Counted from the first letter of the stretch, positions 16,173-28,198 are shown. The stretch: 59,449 nt of DNA from Betaproteobacteria bacterium (GCA_028870715.1 JAGWOZ010000002.1:1-59449); one strand, 5' to 3'. Numbers and translations are program-made. Notes: a model not told the origin generated them from the sequence alone.

Positions 16173-17135
16173 ATGAATGACCGCTCGCATTCCATTGCGT
16201 TGACCGTGAGCATTGCCGCGGTAGAGCGCGATACAGGGATCCCGAAGGACACGTTGCGTGTCTGGGAACGTCGCTACGGTTTCCCCATGCCACTGCGCGG
16301 GGCGTTGGACGAGCGCCTGTATCCGCCAGAGCAGCTCGAGAAGCTGCGCCTGATCAAGCGATTAATGAGCGCAGGGCATCGGCCTGGGCGTATCGTGAAG
16401 TTGCCCGTGGAGCAGCTTGAGGCCCTCGTGCGAGAGCAAGCCGGAGCGCACCGCGGTGCAGTACCTGCGAGCGCAACGGGAGGGGAAGTTCCCACGGCGC
16501 GCTTCTACCTGCAATTGCTCAAACAGCACGACGCCGAGCGTCTGCGCCGCGAGCTGCTGCAAAGTCAGATGCGCCTGGGTCTAGGGCGCTTCGTCGCCGA
16601 AGTCGTTGCCCCGCTCGCAACTGAAGTGGGTGAAGCGTGGATGCGTGGTGATCTCGAGATCTTCGAGGAACATCAATTTTCCGAAACCGTTCACCGCGTA
16701 CTGCGCGCGGGAATCTCTGGCGTGCCGAGCACGGACGTGCCAGCCGCAGCGCGGCCGCGCGTATTGCTCACCACGATCCCGAATGAGCCGCATGGGCTGG
16801 GCCTTCTCATGGCCGAGGCCATGCTGGTGCTGGAGGGGTGCCAATGCGTGTCATTGGGCGTGCAGACACCGGTGTGGAACATGCTTCTGGCTGCCCAGGC
16901 CCACCGCAGCGATGTGCTGGTCCTGAGTTTCTCCAGCGTGCCCACGCAGGCGCAGGTCCTGGATGCGCTGACGGAGTTGCGCGAAAAGCTTCCGGCCGGC
17001 GTCGAACTCTGGGCAGGCGGTTCGGCGCCCGCACTCAAACGCGCGCCGGCCGGGGTGCGTGTGGTGCGTGCACTCGCGTCTTTGACCGAGGCGGTCGCCG
17101 AGTGGCGCGCCAGCCATGCGCCTGCGCCCGACTGA
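16173..17135 (+). CDS. litR: MerR-family regulator with cobalamin-binding photoreceptor domain (LitR/CarH-like)
   Basis: The N-terminal MerR winged helix starts LTVSIAAVERDTGIPKDTLR and continues VWERRYGFP. A helical bundle follows with W-x9-EH (WMRGDLEIFEEH), the cap over the adenosyl group in CarH. The Rossmann-like B12 domain contains NEPHGLG, matching ExHxxG, whose His is the lower axial cobalt ligand. These two motifs are the hallmark of adenosylcobalamin light sensors that repress in the dark and release DNA on illumination. The 320-residue start at MNDRSHSIALTV is chosen for domain position, but it lacks a clear ribosome-binding site; an ATG at 16074 in frame is an alternative. It is divergent from gpx and next to the lipid cluster. 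Confidence 0.88.
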   Translation: MNDRSHSIALTVSIAAVERDTGIPKDTLRVWERRYGFPMPLRGALDERLYPPEQLEKLRLIKRLMSAGHRPGRIVKLPVEQLEALVREQAGAHRGAVPASATGGEVPTARFYLQLLKQHDAERLRRELLQSQMRLGLGRFVAEVVAPLATEVGEAWMRGDLEIFEEHQFSETVHRVLRAGISGVPSTDVPAAARPRVLLTTIPNEPHGLGLLMAEAMLVLEGCQCVSLGVQTPVWNMLLAAQAHRSDVLVLSFSSVPTQAQVLDALTELREKLPAGVELWAGGSAPALKRAPAGVRVVRALASLTEAVAEWRASHAPAPD

Positions 17136-17309
17136 TGGGCCGTGGCGCAATCGCTCAAGCGTGCCGCGAGATCCTTGAGCAGAACACGCGAGGTGCAAGC
17201 CATGCCGCATGGGCGGCCAGCCGTATCGGCGCTCCAGCGCGACCGTTCCGGCTGCCAGGCACTGACCCTCGACCGCGCTCCTCGGCCCGGAGGCTTTGTC
17301 GCCTCGCGC

Positions 17310-18719
17310 TCATTCCGCGGTGCCGTTGCGTGTCGCCAGTGACTTCGGATCCAGAGTGACGGCGCTTGGAAAGGCGCCATCTGAAGCAGATCCAAACGCA
17401 CCGTGCTCGCCCTCTTTGAGACCCAGCGCCTCGGCGTAGACGGAGCGATGGCGCAGCAGGCTGCCAATCACAGAGGCAATCACGCACGCGGGCATCGCGG
17501 CCATCACCACGTTGTAGTTGCGGGTGATCTCGAAAACCATGATGGCGGACATGGCCGGGGCGTGGGTGGTCGCGGCCAACAGGCTGCCCATGCCCACGAG
17601 CGTCCACAGCGCCTGCGAGTGGCTCGCCTCGGGCACGAGAAAAAGATGGGACACCATCAGACCCAATGCCCCTCCCAGGGCCAACGTGGGCGTGAGCACG
17701 CCGCCAGGGATGCCTGCGGCGCTTGCTGCGGTGACAGCGATCGTGCGAAGCAGGAATACCGCCGCCACGGTGGACAGTGCCCAATGCTCAACGAGGAACG
17801 ACTGAACGACGCTGTAACCGTTGCCCCACACCTCCGGCATGAGCAATGACAGCAGCCCGATAACGAGGCCGGCCAGTCCCATGCGCAGCGGCAGGAACGT
17901 GACAAGTGACTGGTATTTGCGCCGCGAGCTGTCGAGGAGCCAGAGGAACATCGGGCCGACGAAGCCCGCCAGAAGGCCCAGAAGCGAGGCATCCACGAGA
18001 TCGATGAAGCTCACGGGCGGCACCGCGTGCGCCAAGTACAGTGGACCCGTGGCGAAAAGACTTTGCGTGGTCAGCTCACCCATCACAGCTGCCACCAGCA
18101 CGGCGGCAATCTCACGCAGCGGCAATCCTCCGAGGATGATTTCGGCGACGAACAGCGTTCCTGCGATGGGTGCATGGTAGGCGCCGGCGAAACCCGCCGC
18201 TGCGCCGCAGGCCACAATCAGCCGTTGGTGCGCCGCATCTGCGCGGCCAATCCGCCCGATGATGGATGAGATCACCGAGGCAAACTGAATCATCGTGCCT
18301 TCGCGGCCGATGGTGATGCCTCCGCTCACGGCCACCAGAGAGGAGCCCGTGCGCACGAGGTTGGGAACCAGTGGCAGCCGCCCATCGCCGACACGCACTG
18401 CCTCCATGTACTCCGGGCCGCGCGGGCGCTTGATCCAGCGGTGTCCAGCCCACATGACGAGACCACCGATCACGGCGGCGATTGGTGGAATGAGCGCCCG
18501 CTTCCATAGCGGCAATCCCGCTGCTGCCGCCACCAGGTGCTCGTGCGTGCTGTATATCCGGATGACCGCATACATCGTCTGGCGAAATCCCTCCACCGCC
18601 ACCGAGCTGACGAACCCGACGGCAGCGGCGATCAGCATCATGGGCACCATCGGGTCAAGCCCAAATCGCATTTGGGCGAGCAGTGCGTGCAGGCGGTCCG
18701 AGAAGGAGGAGTCAGACAT
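17310..18719 (-). CDS. CLC-family voltage-gated chloride channel / H+:Cl- exchanger
   Basis: This integral membrane protein of 469 residues moves chloride, in exchange for protons in many bacteria. The family blocks are VAVSGGITIGREGTMIQF (GREG-type filter segment), AAGFAGAYHAPIAGTLFVAE and AAGIPGGVLTPTLALGGA. Compared with E. coli ClcA, GKEGP reads GREGT, and no C-terminal CBS domain is present. Start: ATG at MSDSSFSDRL. It stands alone, convergent with litR (174-base gap) and divergent from the heptose adenylyltransferase. Exchanger versus channel cannot be decided here. Confidence 0.9.
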   Translation of the reverse strand: MSDSSFSDRLHALLAQMRFGLDPMVPMMLIAAAVGFVSSVAVEGFRQTMYAVIRIYSTHEHLVAAAAGLPLWKRALIPPIAAVIGGLVMWAGHRWIKRPRGPEYMEAVRVGDGRLPLVPNLVRTGSSLVAVSGGITIGREGTMIQFASVISSIIGRIGRADAAHQRLIVACGAAAGFAGAYHAPIAGTLFVAEIILGGLPLREIAAVLVAAVMGELTTQSLFATGPLYLAHAVPPVSFIDLVDASLLGLLAGFVGPMFLWLLDSSRRKYQSLVTFLPLRMGLAGLVIGLLSLLMPEVWGNGYSVVQSFLVEHWALSTVAAVFLLRTIAVTAASAAGIPGGVLTPTLALGGALGLMVSHLFLVPEASHSQALWTLVGMGSLLAATTHAPAMSAIMVFEITRNYNVVMAAMPACVIASVIGSLLRHRSVYAEALGLKEGEHGAFGSASDGAFPSAVTLDPKSLATRNGTAE

Positions 18720-18900
18720 GGCGTGTCGGGTAGGTTGCGCGCGGCCATCGCGGCGAGGCAATCAGCCAGCGCAAATGGTATCGGCTCGCGTGGCGGAAGA
18801 CCGTGAAAATTGGTGAATGACCGCAGCGCCGGCGCACGCGCATCCCGGTTTGCTGCGGCGCGCAACGGCGCGCGGCTGCGGCTTTGCGACAATGTGCGGC

Positions 18901-19416
18901 ATGCCCCGTCACCCAGTATCCAATGCGCTCGTGGATCCACCCTTCTTGCGGAAGGTCTGCCCCAGGGCGCTGCTGCTTGAAGCCGTGGCGGCCCTGCCGC
19001 GTCCGCTGGTGTTCACCAACGGCGTCTTCGACATCCTGCACCGTGGACATGTGACCTATTTGGCGCAGGCTCGGGCGCTGGGGGCCAGCTTGATGGTGGG
19101 CCTTAATTCTGATGGTTCGGTGCGCACGCTGAATAAGGGCTCGGAGCGACCGCTAAACCCGCAAGACGATCGTGCGGTCGTGCTGGCGGCGCTGGAAAGT
19201 GTGAACCTGGTTACGCTCTTTGACGAAAGCACTCCGCTTGCGCTTCTGGAGCAGGTGCGCCCCGATGTGTACGTCAAGGGTGGCGACTATGCCATTGAGA
19301 GCCTGGCTGAGACGGCGCTGGTGCGTACCTGGGGCGGAAAGGCTCTGGCCATTCCCTTGGTGGCGGGGCGCTCCACAACCAATCTCGTGCAGCGCATCCG
19401 CGCCGCGCGGGACTGA
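18901..19416 (+). CDS. rfaE2: D-glycero-beta-D-manno-heptose 1-phosphate adenylyltransferase
   Basis: This nucleotidyltransferase makes ADP-heptose for the lipopolysaccharide inner core. It is the stand-alone counterpart of the C-terminal domain of E. coli HldE. The HxGH signature is in TNGVFDILHRGHVTYLAQA, followed by LMVGLNSDGSVR and the family segment RPDVYVKGGDYAIESL. The C-terminus has GRSTTNLVQRI, the usual nucleotide-contact motif. The start MPRHPVSNALV gives 171 residues; the ORF-track start would add a Cys/Arg-rich leader that is unlikely. No heptose kinase gene is in the window. Convergent with cbbY. Confidence 0.92.
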   Translation: MPRHPVSNALVDPPFLRKVCPRALLLEAVAALPRPLVFTNGVFDILHRGHVTYLAQARALGASLMVGLNSDGSVRTLNKGSERPLNPQDDRAVVLAALESVNLVTLFDESTPLALLEQVRPDVYVKGGDYAIESLAETALVRTWGGKALAIPLVAGRSTTNLVQRIRAARD

Positions 19417-19556
19417 CCCCTGCCTGCCTGCCGGCTACGCCAGCCACGCAGCTAGGCCCGCCGGCGGATCAATTCGACATGGCTGCACCAGGCGCTGCCT
19501 GCGCGCTCCAGCGGCCGCATCATGCGCCGCGCCCCTCGGCGAGGCTGCGCTGGCCG

Positions 19557-20333
19557 TCAGGCTTGGGTTTGAACCCAGGCGCTCAACGCATCAAGGTCGA
19601 CCACGCCGCTCCATGCAGCCTCGCGCGCACGGCCGCTCGCGGGTTCCCCGGGCTCACCCAGACCGTCCAGTTGCGCCAGCGCCCCTTCAAAGGACTCCTC
19701 TGCCGTGTAGGCGCCCGTGGTCACAATCGTGTCCAACCCTGCCGCGCGTGCTGCCAGCCAGCCATTGCGCGAGTCTTCGAAGGCCAGGCATTGGCCTGGC
19801 TCGAGGCGCATCTGCTCCAGAACCCAGCTGTAAATCGCTGGGTCCGGCTTCTTGCGCGGGACGATATCGCCCGCGCCAATGACCTCAAACAGCGAAGGCG
19901 CATCCCGACCCAGGGTCGCGCCGAGCAAGGCCACGACGTTCTCGGGTGTGGTCGTCGTGGCGATGGCCAGCCGCAAGCCCGCGTCGCGCGCTTCGTTGAG
20001 GAGGCGCCGAACGCCAGGGCGCAGGCTGATGGCGCCCTCGCCGACAAGGTGCACATAATGCGCGGTCTTGCGGCGGTGCAATTCGGCCACCGTCGTGATC
20101 GCCTGCGGATCCCGGGCGCCTTGAGGATCGATGCTCTGCCAGTAGTGCAGGATGCGCTCCTTGCCACCGGTAATCGCAAGCAACTGCCCATACGTCTCCA
20201 CGTCCCAATGCCATGGCAGCCCCGCTTCTGCAAAGGCCTGATTGAAGGCAACCCGGTGACCATCACGCTCCGTCTCGGCCAGCGTGCCGTCGACGTCAAA
20301 GATCAGCGCGTGGCGCTTGCAAGTCTTGCCCAT
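19557..20333 (-). CDS. cbbY: CbbY-type HAD phosphatase (probable xylulose-1,5-bisphosphate phosphatase)
   Basis: CbbY removes xylulose-1,5-bisphosphate, a misfire product that inhibits RuBisCO. The HAD motif I is IFDVDGTLAETERDGHRVAF, with both catalytic Asp residues and the CbbY-type ETERDGHR cap contact. Motif II is IATTTTP, and motif III/IV is in PRKKPDPAIY and CLAFEDSRNG. The 258-residue length is standard. It is the last gene of the cbb operon. Its ATG directly follows the redoxin stop (TGAATG), so it is coupled to it. Confidence 0.92.
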   Translation of the reverse strand: MGKTCKRHALIFDVDGTLAETERDGHRVAFNQAFAEAGLPWHWDVETYGQLLAITGGKERILHYWQSIDPQGARDPQAITTVAELHRRKTAHYVHLVGEGAISLRPGVRRLLNEARDAGLRLAIATTTTPENVVALLGATLGRDAPSLFEVIGAGDIVPRKKPDPAIYSWVLEQMRLEPGQCLAFEDSRNGWLAARAAGLDTIVTTGAYTAEESFEGALAQLDGLGEPGEPASGRAREAAWSGVVDLDALSAWVQTQA

Positions 20334-20891
20334 TCAGCCTGCATCCTTCCATTTAATGGAACAGCCGATGCTGGGGTACTGCTCCTCGGGTCCATGCCCG
20401 GTTGCAGCGATCAGCTTCATCGCCTCAAACAGATCGCGCCGCGCATCGGGCGCAGCGGCCTGTCTGCGCGATGCATCAAGATGGCCTCGGTACTCCAGTT
20501 TGAGATCAGCGTTGAACCCAAAAAAATCCGGAGTGCACACTGCACCAAAAGCGCGGGCCACGCCCTGCGTTTCGTCGAACAAATACGGGAAGCCAAAGCC
20601 ATGCTGCGCGGCGAACAGCTTCATGTTGTCGAACGAGTCCTCGGGGTAAGCAATGGTGTCGTTGCTGTTGATCGCCACCGCGTGCACGCCCAGGGCACGC
20701 AACGCATCGCTATCGCGTTTGATGCGCGCCGCCACTGCCTTCACGTAAGGACAGTGGTTGCAGATGAACATCACAAGCAGGCCCTTCGGGCCCCGCAGTT
20801 CGCTTACGCTCCAGGTGCGGCCGTCGATGCCGGGAAGCGCGAAGTCGGGCGCGGGAAACCCGCGCTGCAAAGGATCGGCAGTTGCAGCCAT
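20334..20891 (-). CDS. Thioredoxin-fold redoxin (AhpC/TSA-like) inside the cbb operon
   Basis: The 185-residue cytoplasmic protein (no signal peptide from MAATADPLQ) has the thioredoxin-fold pattern of the peroxiredoxin-like subgroup. Segments are FPAPDFALPGIDGRTWSV and VMFICNHCPYVKAVAARI, a CxxC-like active site CNHC, then FPYLFDETQGVARAFGAVCT. It may reduce disulfides or peroxides; the substrate is unknown. It lies 102 bases after fba and touches cbbY, so it is very likely transcribed with the Calvin-cycle genes. A redox link to carbon fixation is an inference from position. Confidence 0.85.
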   Translation of the reverse strand: MAATADPLQRGFPAPDFALPGIDGRTWSVSELRGPKGLLVMFICNHCPYVKAVAARIKRDSDALRALGVHAVAINSNDTIAYPEDSFDNMKLFAAQHGFGFPYLFDETQGVARAFGAVCTPDFFGFNADLKLEYRGHLDASRRQAAAPDARRDLFEAMKLIAATGHGPEEQYPSIGCSIKWKDAG

Positions 20892-20993
20892 GCATTTCTC
20901 GTCTTGGCAGGTGGCGGAGCGCCGTCTTGACGGGACCACGTGTGAAGACCCGGCGGGGCTGCCGCCGGAATCCGCTGACGCGGTGCTACAAAG

Positions 20994-22058
20994 TCATTTC
21001 ACCTTGGGGTCGAGTTCGCCCTTGTCGTAGCGCTTGACCATGGCTTCCAGGCTCAGTGGCTTGATTTTCGAGGCGTTGCCTGCCGTGCCGAAGGCTTCAT
21101 AACGCGCCTTGCAGATGTCCTTCATGGCCTTGGTCGAGGCAATCAGGAATTTGCGTGGATCGAACTCCTTGGGATGCTGGGCCAGGTACTGGCGGGTAGC
21201 CCCGGTCGATGCCATGCGCAGATCGGTGTCGATATTGACCTTGCGCACGCCGTGTTTGATGCCCTCGACGATCTCTTCGACGGGCACCCCGTACGTCTCG
21301 CCCATGTCGCCGCCGAAAGAGTTGATGACCTTGAGCCATTCCTGCGGCACGGAGGATGAGCCATGCATCACCAGATGGGTGTTGGGAATGCGCGCGTGAA
21401 TTTCCTTGATGCGGCCAATCGCCAGAATGTCACCAGTGGGGGGGCGGGTGAACTTGTATGCCCCATGACTGGTGCCAATCGCGATGGCCAGCGCATCCAC
21501 GCGGGTCTTCTTGACGAAGTCGGCTGCCTCCTCGGGGTCGGTCAGCAGCTGGCTGTGATCGAGCACGCCTTCGGCGCCGATGCCATCCTCCTCACCAGCG
21601 GTTCCCGTTTCCAGCGAGCCAAGGCAACCGAGCTCGCCTTCGACGGACACGCCACAGGCGTGCGCCATTTCGACCGTGCGGCGCGTGACGTCGATGTTGT
21701 ACTCATAGCTCGTGGGCGTTTTCCCGTCCTCGCCCAGCGAACCATCCATCATCACGGAAGAAAAACCGAGCTGGATCGAGCGTTGGCACACGGCCGGGCT
21801 CGTCCCGTGATCCTGATGCATGCACACGGGAATATCGGGGAACTCTTCGATCGCGGCCAGGATGAGGTGGCGCAGAAAGGGGGCTCCGGCGTACTTGCGT
21901 GCGCCTGCGGAAGCCTGGACGATCACCGGGGAGTCGGTCTCGGCAGCGGCTTCCATGATGGCGCGCATCTGCTCGAGGTTGTTCACGTTGAAGGCGGGGA
22001 CGCCGTAGCTGTGCTCGGCCGCGTGGTCGAGCAGTTGACGAAGGGAAATGAGGGCCAT
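20994..22058 (-). CDS. cbbA: Class II fructose-bisphosphate/sedoheptulose-bisphosphate aldolase
   Basis: This zinc-dependent aldolase condenses triose phosphates (and erythrose-4-phosphate) in the Calvin cycle. The 354-residue product starts [20 protein letters not shown]. Metal-binding and catalytic segments are [14 protein letters not shown] (Asp and His), the [14 protein letters not shown] loop, and [10 protein letters not shown] and VMHGSSSVP (zinc His residues). The length and sequence type are those of CbbA of autotrophic betaproteobacteria. The gene follows pgk by 32 bases. Confidence 0.95.
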   Translation of the reverse strand: MALISLRQLLDHAAEHSYGVPAFNVNNLEQMRAIMEAAAETDSPVIVQASAGARKYAGAPFLRHLILAAIEEFPDIPVCMHQDHGTSPAVCQRSIQLGFSSVMMDGSLGEDGKTPTSYEYNIDVTRRTVEMAHACGVSVEGELGCLGSLETGTAGEEDGIGAEGVLDHSQLLTDPEEAADFVKKTRVDALAIAIGTSHGAYKFTRPPTGDILAIGRIKEIHARIPNTHLVMHGSSSVPQEWLKVINSFGGDMGETYGVPVEEIVEGIKHGVRKVNIDTDLRMASTGATRQYLAQHPKEFDPRKFLIASTKAMKDICKARYEAFGTAGNASKIKPLSLEAMVKRYDKGELDPKVK

Positions 22059-22090
22059 GGTGGTACTCCGGTTCGGATGGGTTGCGTGAA

Positions 22091-23296
22091 TCAGGACAGG
22101 GGCGTGCGCGAGCGCTGCTGAAGGATCTCGAAGGCGGGCAGTGTCTTGCCCTCCAGAACCTCCAGGAACGCGCCGCCTCCGGTGGAGATGTAGCCGATCT
22201 TGTCGGCAATGTCGTACTTGGCAATCGCGGCCAACGTATCGCCGCCGCCGGCGATGGAAAAGCCCTTGCTCGTTGCAACAGCTTGGGCCAGCGTTTTGGT
22301 ACCGTTGGAGAATGCATCAAACTCAAACACACCTACCGGACCGTTCCAGACGATCGTGCCCGCAGCCGTGAGCTTGTGGGCAAGCTTGGCGGCTGTCTTC
22401 GGGCCGATATCCAGGATCAGATCATCGGCAGCGACGTCGTGCGAGGCCTTCACGGTGGCTTCCGCAGTGGCGCTGAACTGCTTGGCCACGACAACGTCCT
22501 CGGGAATCGGCACTTCGGCTCCGCGCGCCTTCATCTTGTCGATGACTTGGCGGGCCTCGCTCAGCAGGTCAGGCTCGGCCAGGCTCTTGCCGATGGGCAG
22601 GCCACATGCGAGCATGAACGTATTGGCGATGCCGCCGCCAACGATCAGACCATCGACCTTGTCAGCCAGGCTCTGCAGGATCGTGAGCTTGGTCGACACC
22701 TTGGAGCCGGCCACGATGGCCATCAGCGGGCGCGCGGGATTGGCCAGCGCGCGATTGACAGCGTCGATTTCAGCGGCCAGAAGCGGGCCCGCGCAGGCGA
22801 TGGGCGCGTACTTCGCGATCCCGTATGTGCTGGCCTCGGCACGATGCGCAGTGCCGAAGGCGTCGTGCACGAAGATGTCGCAGAGCTTGGCCATCTTCTG
22901 CGCGAGCGCATCATCGTTCTTCTTCTCGCCCTTGTTGAGCCTGCAGTTTTCAAGCAACACGACGTCGCCGGGATAGACCTGAAAGCCACCATCCACCCAG
23001 TTGCTCACCAGCGGCACCGGGCGTCCGAGCAACTCGGACAGGCGGCGAGCAACCGGGGCGAGGGAATCTTCGGGCTTGAATTCGCCCTCGGTGGGCCGCC
23101 CAAGGTGCGACGTGACCATGACGGCGGCGCCGGCATTGAGGGCCATCTGAATGGCGGGCACCGAGGCCCGAACCCGCGTGTCCTCGGTAATTTCACCTGT
23201 GGCGCTGAGCGGTACGTTCAGGTCGGCACGTATGAAGACGCGCTTGTCCTGCGCGAACCCGCGTTTGCAGACTTCTTCGAAGGTCAGGATATGCAT
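22091..23296 (-). CDS. cbbK: Phosphoglycerate kinase
   Basis: This enzyme phosphorylates 3-phosphoglycerate with ATP in the Calvin cycle and runs in reverse in glycolysis. The 401-residue, two-domain protein has [19 protein letters not shown] at the N-terminus, then [15 protein letters not shown] and [15 protein letters not shown]. The nucleotide-binding C-terminal segment reads [19 protein letters not shown] and [15 protein letters not shown]. It sits between gap and fba in the cbb operon, which argues that it serves CO2 fixation; a second housekeeping copy elsewhere is possible. Confidence 0.95.
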   Translation of the reverse strand: MHILTFEEVCKRGFAQDKRVFIRADLNVPLSATGEITEDTRVRASVPAIQMALNAGAAVMVTSHLGRPTEGEFKPEDSLAPVARRLSELLGRPVPLVSNWVDGGFQVYPGDVVLLENCRLNKGEKKNDDALAQKMAKLCDIFVHDAFGTAHRAEASTYGIAKYAPIACAGPLLAAEIDAVNRALANPARPLMAIVAGSKVSTKLTILQSLADKVDGLIVGGGIANTFMLACGLPIGKSLAEPDLLSEARQVIDKMKARGAEVPIPEDVVVAKQFSATAEATVKASHDVAADDLILDIGPKTAAKLAHKLTAAGTIVWNGPVGVFEFDAFSNGTKTLAQAVATSKGFSIAGGGDTLAAIAKYDIADKIGYISTGGGAFLEVLEGKTLPAFEILQQRSRTPLS

Positions 23297-23378
23297 GGAG
23301 CTCTTTTCAATTCAGGCGGACTGCTGAAGGCGCGTGCCGCAACGCGCAGAAAGCGCGGTACGCGGCTGTTCAACAGAA

Positions 23379-25167
<1,789 letters not shown>

Positions 25168-25190
25168 AGTCAACGCACTCACTCCAAGCC

Positions 25191-27284
25191 TCAATTCATC
25201 GAACGCACGACGTTGCTGTCCTCGGACTCGTGACGCGAAACATGCATGCGCAACACGGCCTGGGCGACCTCGGCCGTATGCTCGGGGGTGATCTTGAAAT
25301 GCTTGTAGAGATCGATGGCGGGCGCCGATTCGCCAAACGCGGCAATACCGACAACGCCGCCCGACAATCCCACATACTTACGCCAGAAATCGGGCTGCGC
25401 GGCTTCGACTGCCACGCGTGGCACATACAGCGGTAGCACGGTATTGCGGAAGGCCTCGTCTTGCCGGTCAAACACATTCGTACAGGGCATGGAGACAACG
25501 CGCGCGGCCACGCCGGCCTCGGCCAGCAGTTTTTGCGCCTTGAGCGCGATTTCGACCTCGGAACCGGTGCCAATCAACACCACCTGGGGCTGGCCGCCAG
25601 CCGCCTCCGACAGCACGTAAGCGCCGCGCGCAATCTGGGCTTCGGCGCCCTCGGGATGCTGCGACGCCACCAGATTCTGACGCGATAGGAGCAGGGCGCT
25701 CGGCCCGGTCTTGCGCTCCACTGCGCATTTCCAGGCGACTGCCGTTTCCAGCACGTCAGCCGGACGCCAGACATCCAGGTTGGGGATCAGCCGAAGACTC
25801 GGCGCCTGCTCGATGGCCTGGTGCGTGGGACCGTCCTCGCCAAGGCCAATCGAGTCGTGCGAGAAGACGTGCACCACGCGCTGTTTCATCAGCGCGCTCA
25901 TGCGCACCGCGTTGCGCGAGTAGTCGGAAAACATCAAAAAGGTCCCACCATAGGGCAGGAAGCCGCCGTGCAGTGACATACCGCTCATCATGGCGGCCAT
26001 GCCGAATTCACGCACGCCATAGGAAAGGTAGTTCACCGGCTCGCCATCCTTGGCGCCGGCCCAGGGCTTGGACCCCTTCACCGCCGTCAGATTGGATCCT
26101 GTGAGGTCGGCGGAACCGCCAAACATCCCTGGCAAGGCCGGCACGAGGGTTTCCAGCGCGATCTGCGACGCCTTGCGCGTGGCGGTGGAAGCCGTCACGC
26201 CACGCGCGGACGCGTATAGGGCCTGAACGGTTTGCGCCCAGTCGGCGGGGAGATCGCCACTCATGCGGCGCGTGAACTCGGCAGCGAGCTCGGGGTGAGC
26301 CTTGGCGTAGGCGGCGAACCGGTCGTTCCAGTCGGCCTCCAGCTTGCTGCCATGGCCGCGTGCATTCCATGCGTCGTAGATATCTTGCGGAATCTCGAAC
26401 GGCCCGTACGTCCACCCCAGAGCATGACGCGTGGCCTGCGCCTCCGCAGGCCCCAACGCCGACCCATGCACGTCGTGGGTCCCGGCCTTGTGCGGCGAGC
26501 CCCACCCGATCGTGGTCTGGCAGATGATGAGCGTGGGCTTGTCAGCGCTTGTCTTCGCCTCCGCAGTCGCTTGCTCCACGGCCTGTGCATCATGGCCGTC
26601 GATCGGGCCGATCACGTTCCAGCCGTAGGACTGGAAACGCAACTTGGTGTTGTCGGTAAACCAGTGCTCGACATGCCCGTCAATGGAAATGCCATTGTCG
26701 TCGTAATAGGCGATGAGCTTGTTGAGCTTGAGCGTACCCGCCAGCGAGCAGGCCTCGTGGCTGATGCCTTCCATCAGACAGCCGTCGCCCACGAACACAT
26801 AGGTGTGGTGGTTCACGATGGTGTGGCCGGGCTGATTGAACCTGCGGCCCAGCATCTGTTCGGCGAACGCCATACCCACGGCGTTGGCGAGTCCTTGACC
26901 GAGCGGGCCGGTCGTGGTCTCAACACCCGGCGTGTACCCTACTTCGGGATGACCCGGGGTCTTGCTGTGCAACTGGCGGAAGCGTTTGAGCTCCTCGATG
27001 GGCAGGTCATAGCCCGTGAGATGCAGCAGCGCGTAGATCAGCATCGAGCCATGGCCGTTCGACAACACGAAACGATCGCGGTCGACCCAGTGCGGGTTTG
27101 CCGGATTGTGATGCAGGTGGTTTCGCCACAGCACCTCGGCAATATCGGCCATGCCCATGGGCGCGCCGGGGTGACCGGATTTGGCAGCCTCCACTCCGTC
27201 GATGGCGAGAAAGCGTATGGCGTTGGCAAGACGGCGACGTTGCGTGGGATCAATGACGGGGAAAAGTGCGTTGTGCGCGTTCAT
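25191..27284 (-). CDS. cbbT: Transketolase
   Basis: This thiamine-diphosphate enzyme rearranges sugar phosphates in the regenerative phase of the Calvin cycle. The start [18 protein letters not shown] gives 697 residues, within the usual range; the ORF-track extension into the prk region is rejected. Key segments are [18 protein letters not shown], ThDP motif [18 protein letters not shown] ending in DDNGISIDG, and the pyrimidine-binding [17 protein letters not shown]. The C-terminal domain shows [20 protein letters not shown]. It is the third gene of the cbb operon. Confidence 0.95.
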   Translation of the reverse strand: MNAHNALFPVIDPTQRRRLANAIRFLAIDGVEAAKSGHPGAPMGMADIAEVLWRNHLHHNPANPHWVDRDRFVLSNGHGSMLIYALLHLTGYDLPIEELKRFRQLHSKTPGHPEVGYTPGVETTTGPLGQGLANAVGMAFAEQMLGRRFNQPGHTIVNHHTYVFVGDGCLMEGISHEACSLAGTLKLNKLIAYYDDNGISIDGHVEHWFTDNTKLRFQSYGWNVIGPIDGHDAQAVEQATAEAKTSADKPTLIICQTTIGWGSPHKAGTHDVHGSALGPAEAQATRHALGWTYGPFEIPQDIYDAWNARGHGSKLEADWNDRFAAYAKAHPELAAEFTRRMSGDLPADWAQTVQALYASARGVTASTATRKASQIALETLVPALPGMFGGSADLTGSNLTAVKGSKPWAGAKDGEPVNYLSYGVREFGMAAMMSGMSLHGGFLPYGGTFLMFSDYSRNAVRMSALMKQRVVHVFSHDSIGLGEDGPTHQAIEQAPSLRLIPNLDVWRPADVLETAVAWKCAVERKTGPSALLLSRQNLVASQHPEGAEAQIARGAYVLSEAAGGQPQVVLIGTGSEVEIALKAQKLLAEAGVAARVVSMPCTNVFDRQDEAFRNTVLPLYVPRVAVEAAQPDFWRKYVGLSGGVVGIAAFGESAPAIDLYKHFKITPEHTAEVAQAVLRMHVSRHESEDSNVVRSMN

Positions 27285-27322
27285 GGGTTCATTCTCGCGA
27301 ATTGGGGGACGACAAACCGGTG

Positions 27323-28198
27323 TCAGCCGGCGCGGCGCTTGATGTCCATCAGGCGCAGGATCATGGGGGTGAAGATGAGCTGCATCGCCAATCCCATCTT
27401 GCCACCGGGCACCACGAGCGTATTGGGCCGCGTCATCCATGAATCGTGCAGCATGGAGATGAGGTAGGGGAAATCAATGCCATGCGGATCGGCAAACCGG
27501 ATCACGACCATGCTCTCATCTAGGCTCGGGATGTCCTTGGCGATGAACGGATTGGACGTATCCACGGTCGGAACCCGCTGAAAGTTCACATGCGTGCGCG
27601 AAAACTGCGGCGCGATGTGGTGCACATAGTCGGGCATGCGGCGCAGGATCGTGTCCATGACGGCCTCCTGCGAGTAGCCACGCTGGACTTGGTCGCGGTG
27701 CAACTTCTGGATCCACTCCAGGTTGATGATGGGCACCACGCCCACCAGAAGATCGACCTGTTTGGCAACGTTGATCGCCTCATCGGCGTAGCCCCCGTGG
27801 AGGCCTTCGTAGAACATGAGATCCGAACTTGCGGTGATGTCTTTCCACGGCGTGAAATTGCCCGGCTCGACGCCGAACTCCGCCGATTCGCCAGCATCGT
27901 GAATGTATTTGCGCACCTTGCCGCCGCCTGTGGCGCCGTAGGTCTTGAAGAGATCCTCCAGCTCACCCAGCAGGTTGGCATCCGGCCCGAAATGGCTGAA
28001 ATTGCGGTTGCCCGCAAGTTCCTGCTTTTTCATTTCCTCCCGCATTTCCGTGCGGTTGTACTTGTGGAAGGAGTCACCCTCGATAATCTGCGCGGTAAGC
28101 TTTTCGCGTCGAAAGATGTGCTGGAAACTGCGCATCACCGTGGTGGTGCCGGCTCCCGACGAGCCCGTGATGGCGATGATGGGGTGTTTAGCTGACAT
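27323..28198 (-). CDS. cbbP: Phosphoribulokinase
   Basis: PRK makes ribulose-1,5-bisphosphate from ribulose-5-phosphate and ATP and is diagnostic of the Calvin cycle. The start [20 protein letters not shown] has the P-loop directly at the N-terminus. The 291-residue length is that of bacterial class I PRK. Other conserved blocks are [36 protein letters not shown] and [20 protein letters not shown]. It lies between fbp and tkt. No RuBisCO gene is in the window, so the substrate produced here must be used by RuBisCO encoded elsewhere. Confidence 0.96.
   Translation of the reverse strand: MSAKHPIIAITGSSGAGTTTVMRSFQHIFRREKLTAQIIEGDSFHKYNRTEMREEMKKQELAGNRNFSHFGPDANLLGELEDLFKTYGATGGGKVRKYIHDAGESAEFGVEPGNFTPWKDITASSDLMFYEGLHGGYADEAINVAKQVDLLVGVVPIINLEWIQKLHRDQVQRGYSQEAVMDTILRRMPDYVHHIAPQFSRTHVNFQRVPTVDTSNPFIAKDIPSLDESMVVIRFADPHGIDFPYLISMLHDSWMTRPNTLVVPGGKMGLAMQLIFTPMILRLMDIKRRAG

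Noticed and set aside
19479-20930. 483-residue plus-strand frame across cbbY and the redoxin gene
   Set aside because: The minus strand carries two proteins with full catalytic motifs, and this frame has none.
26232-27467. 411-residue plus-strand frame antisense to tkt
   Set aside because: Shadow of transketolase, with no domain.
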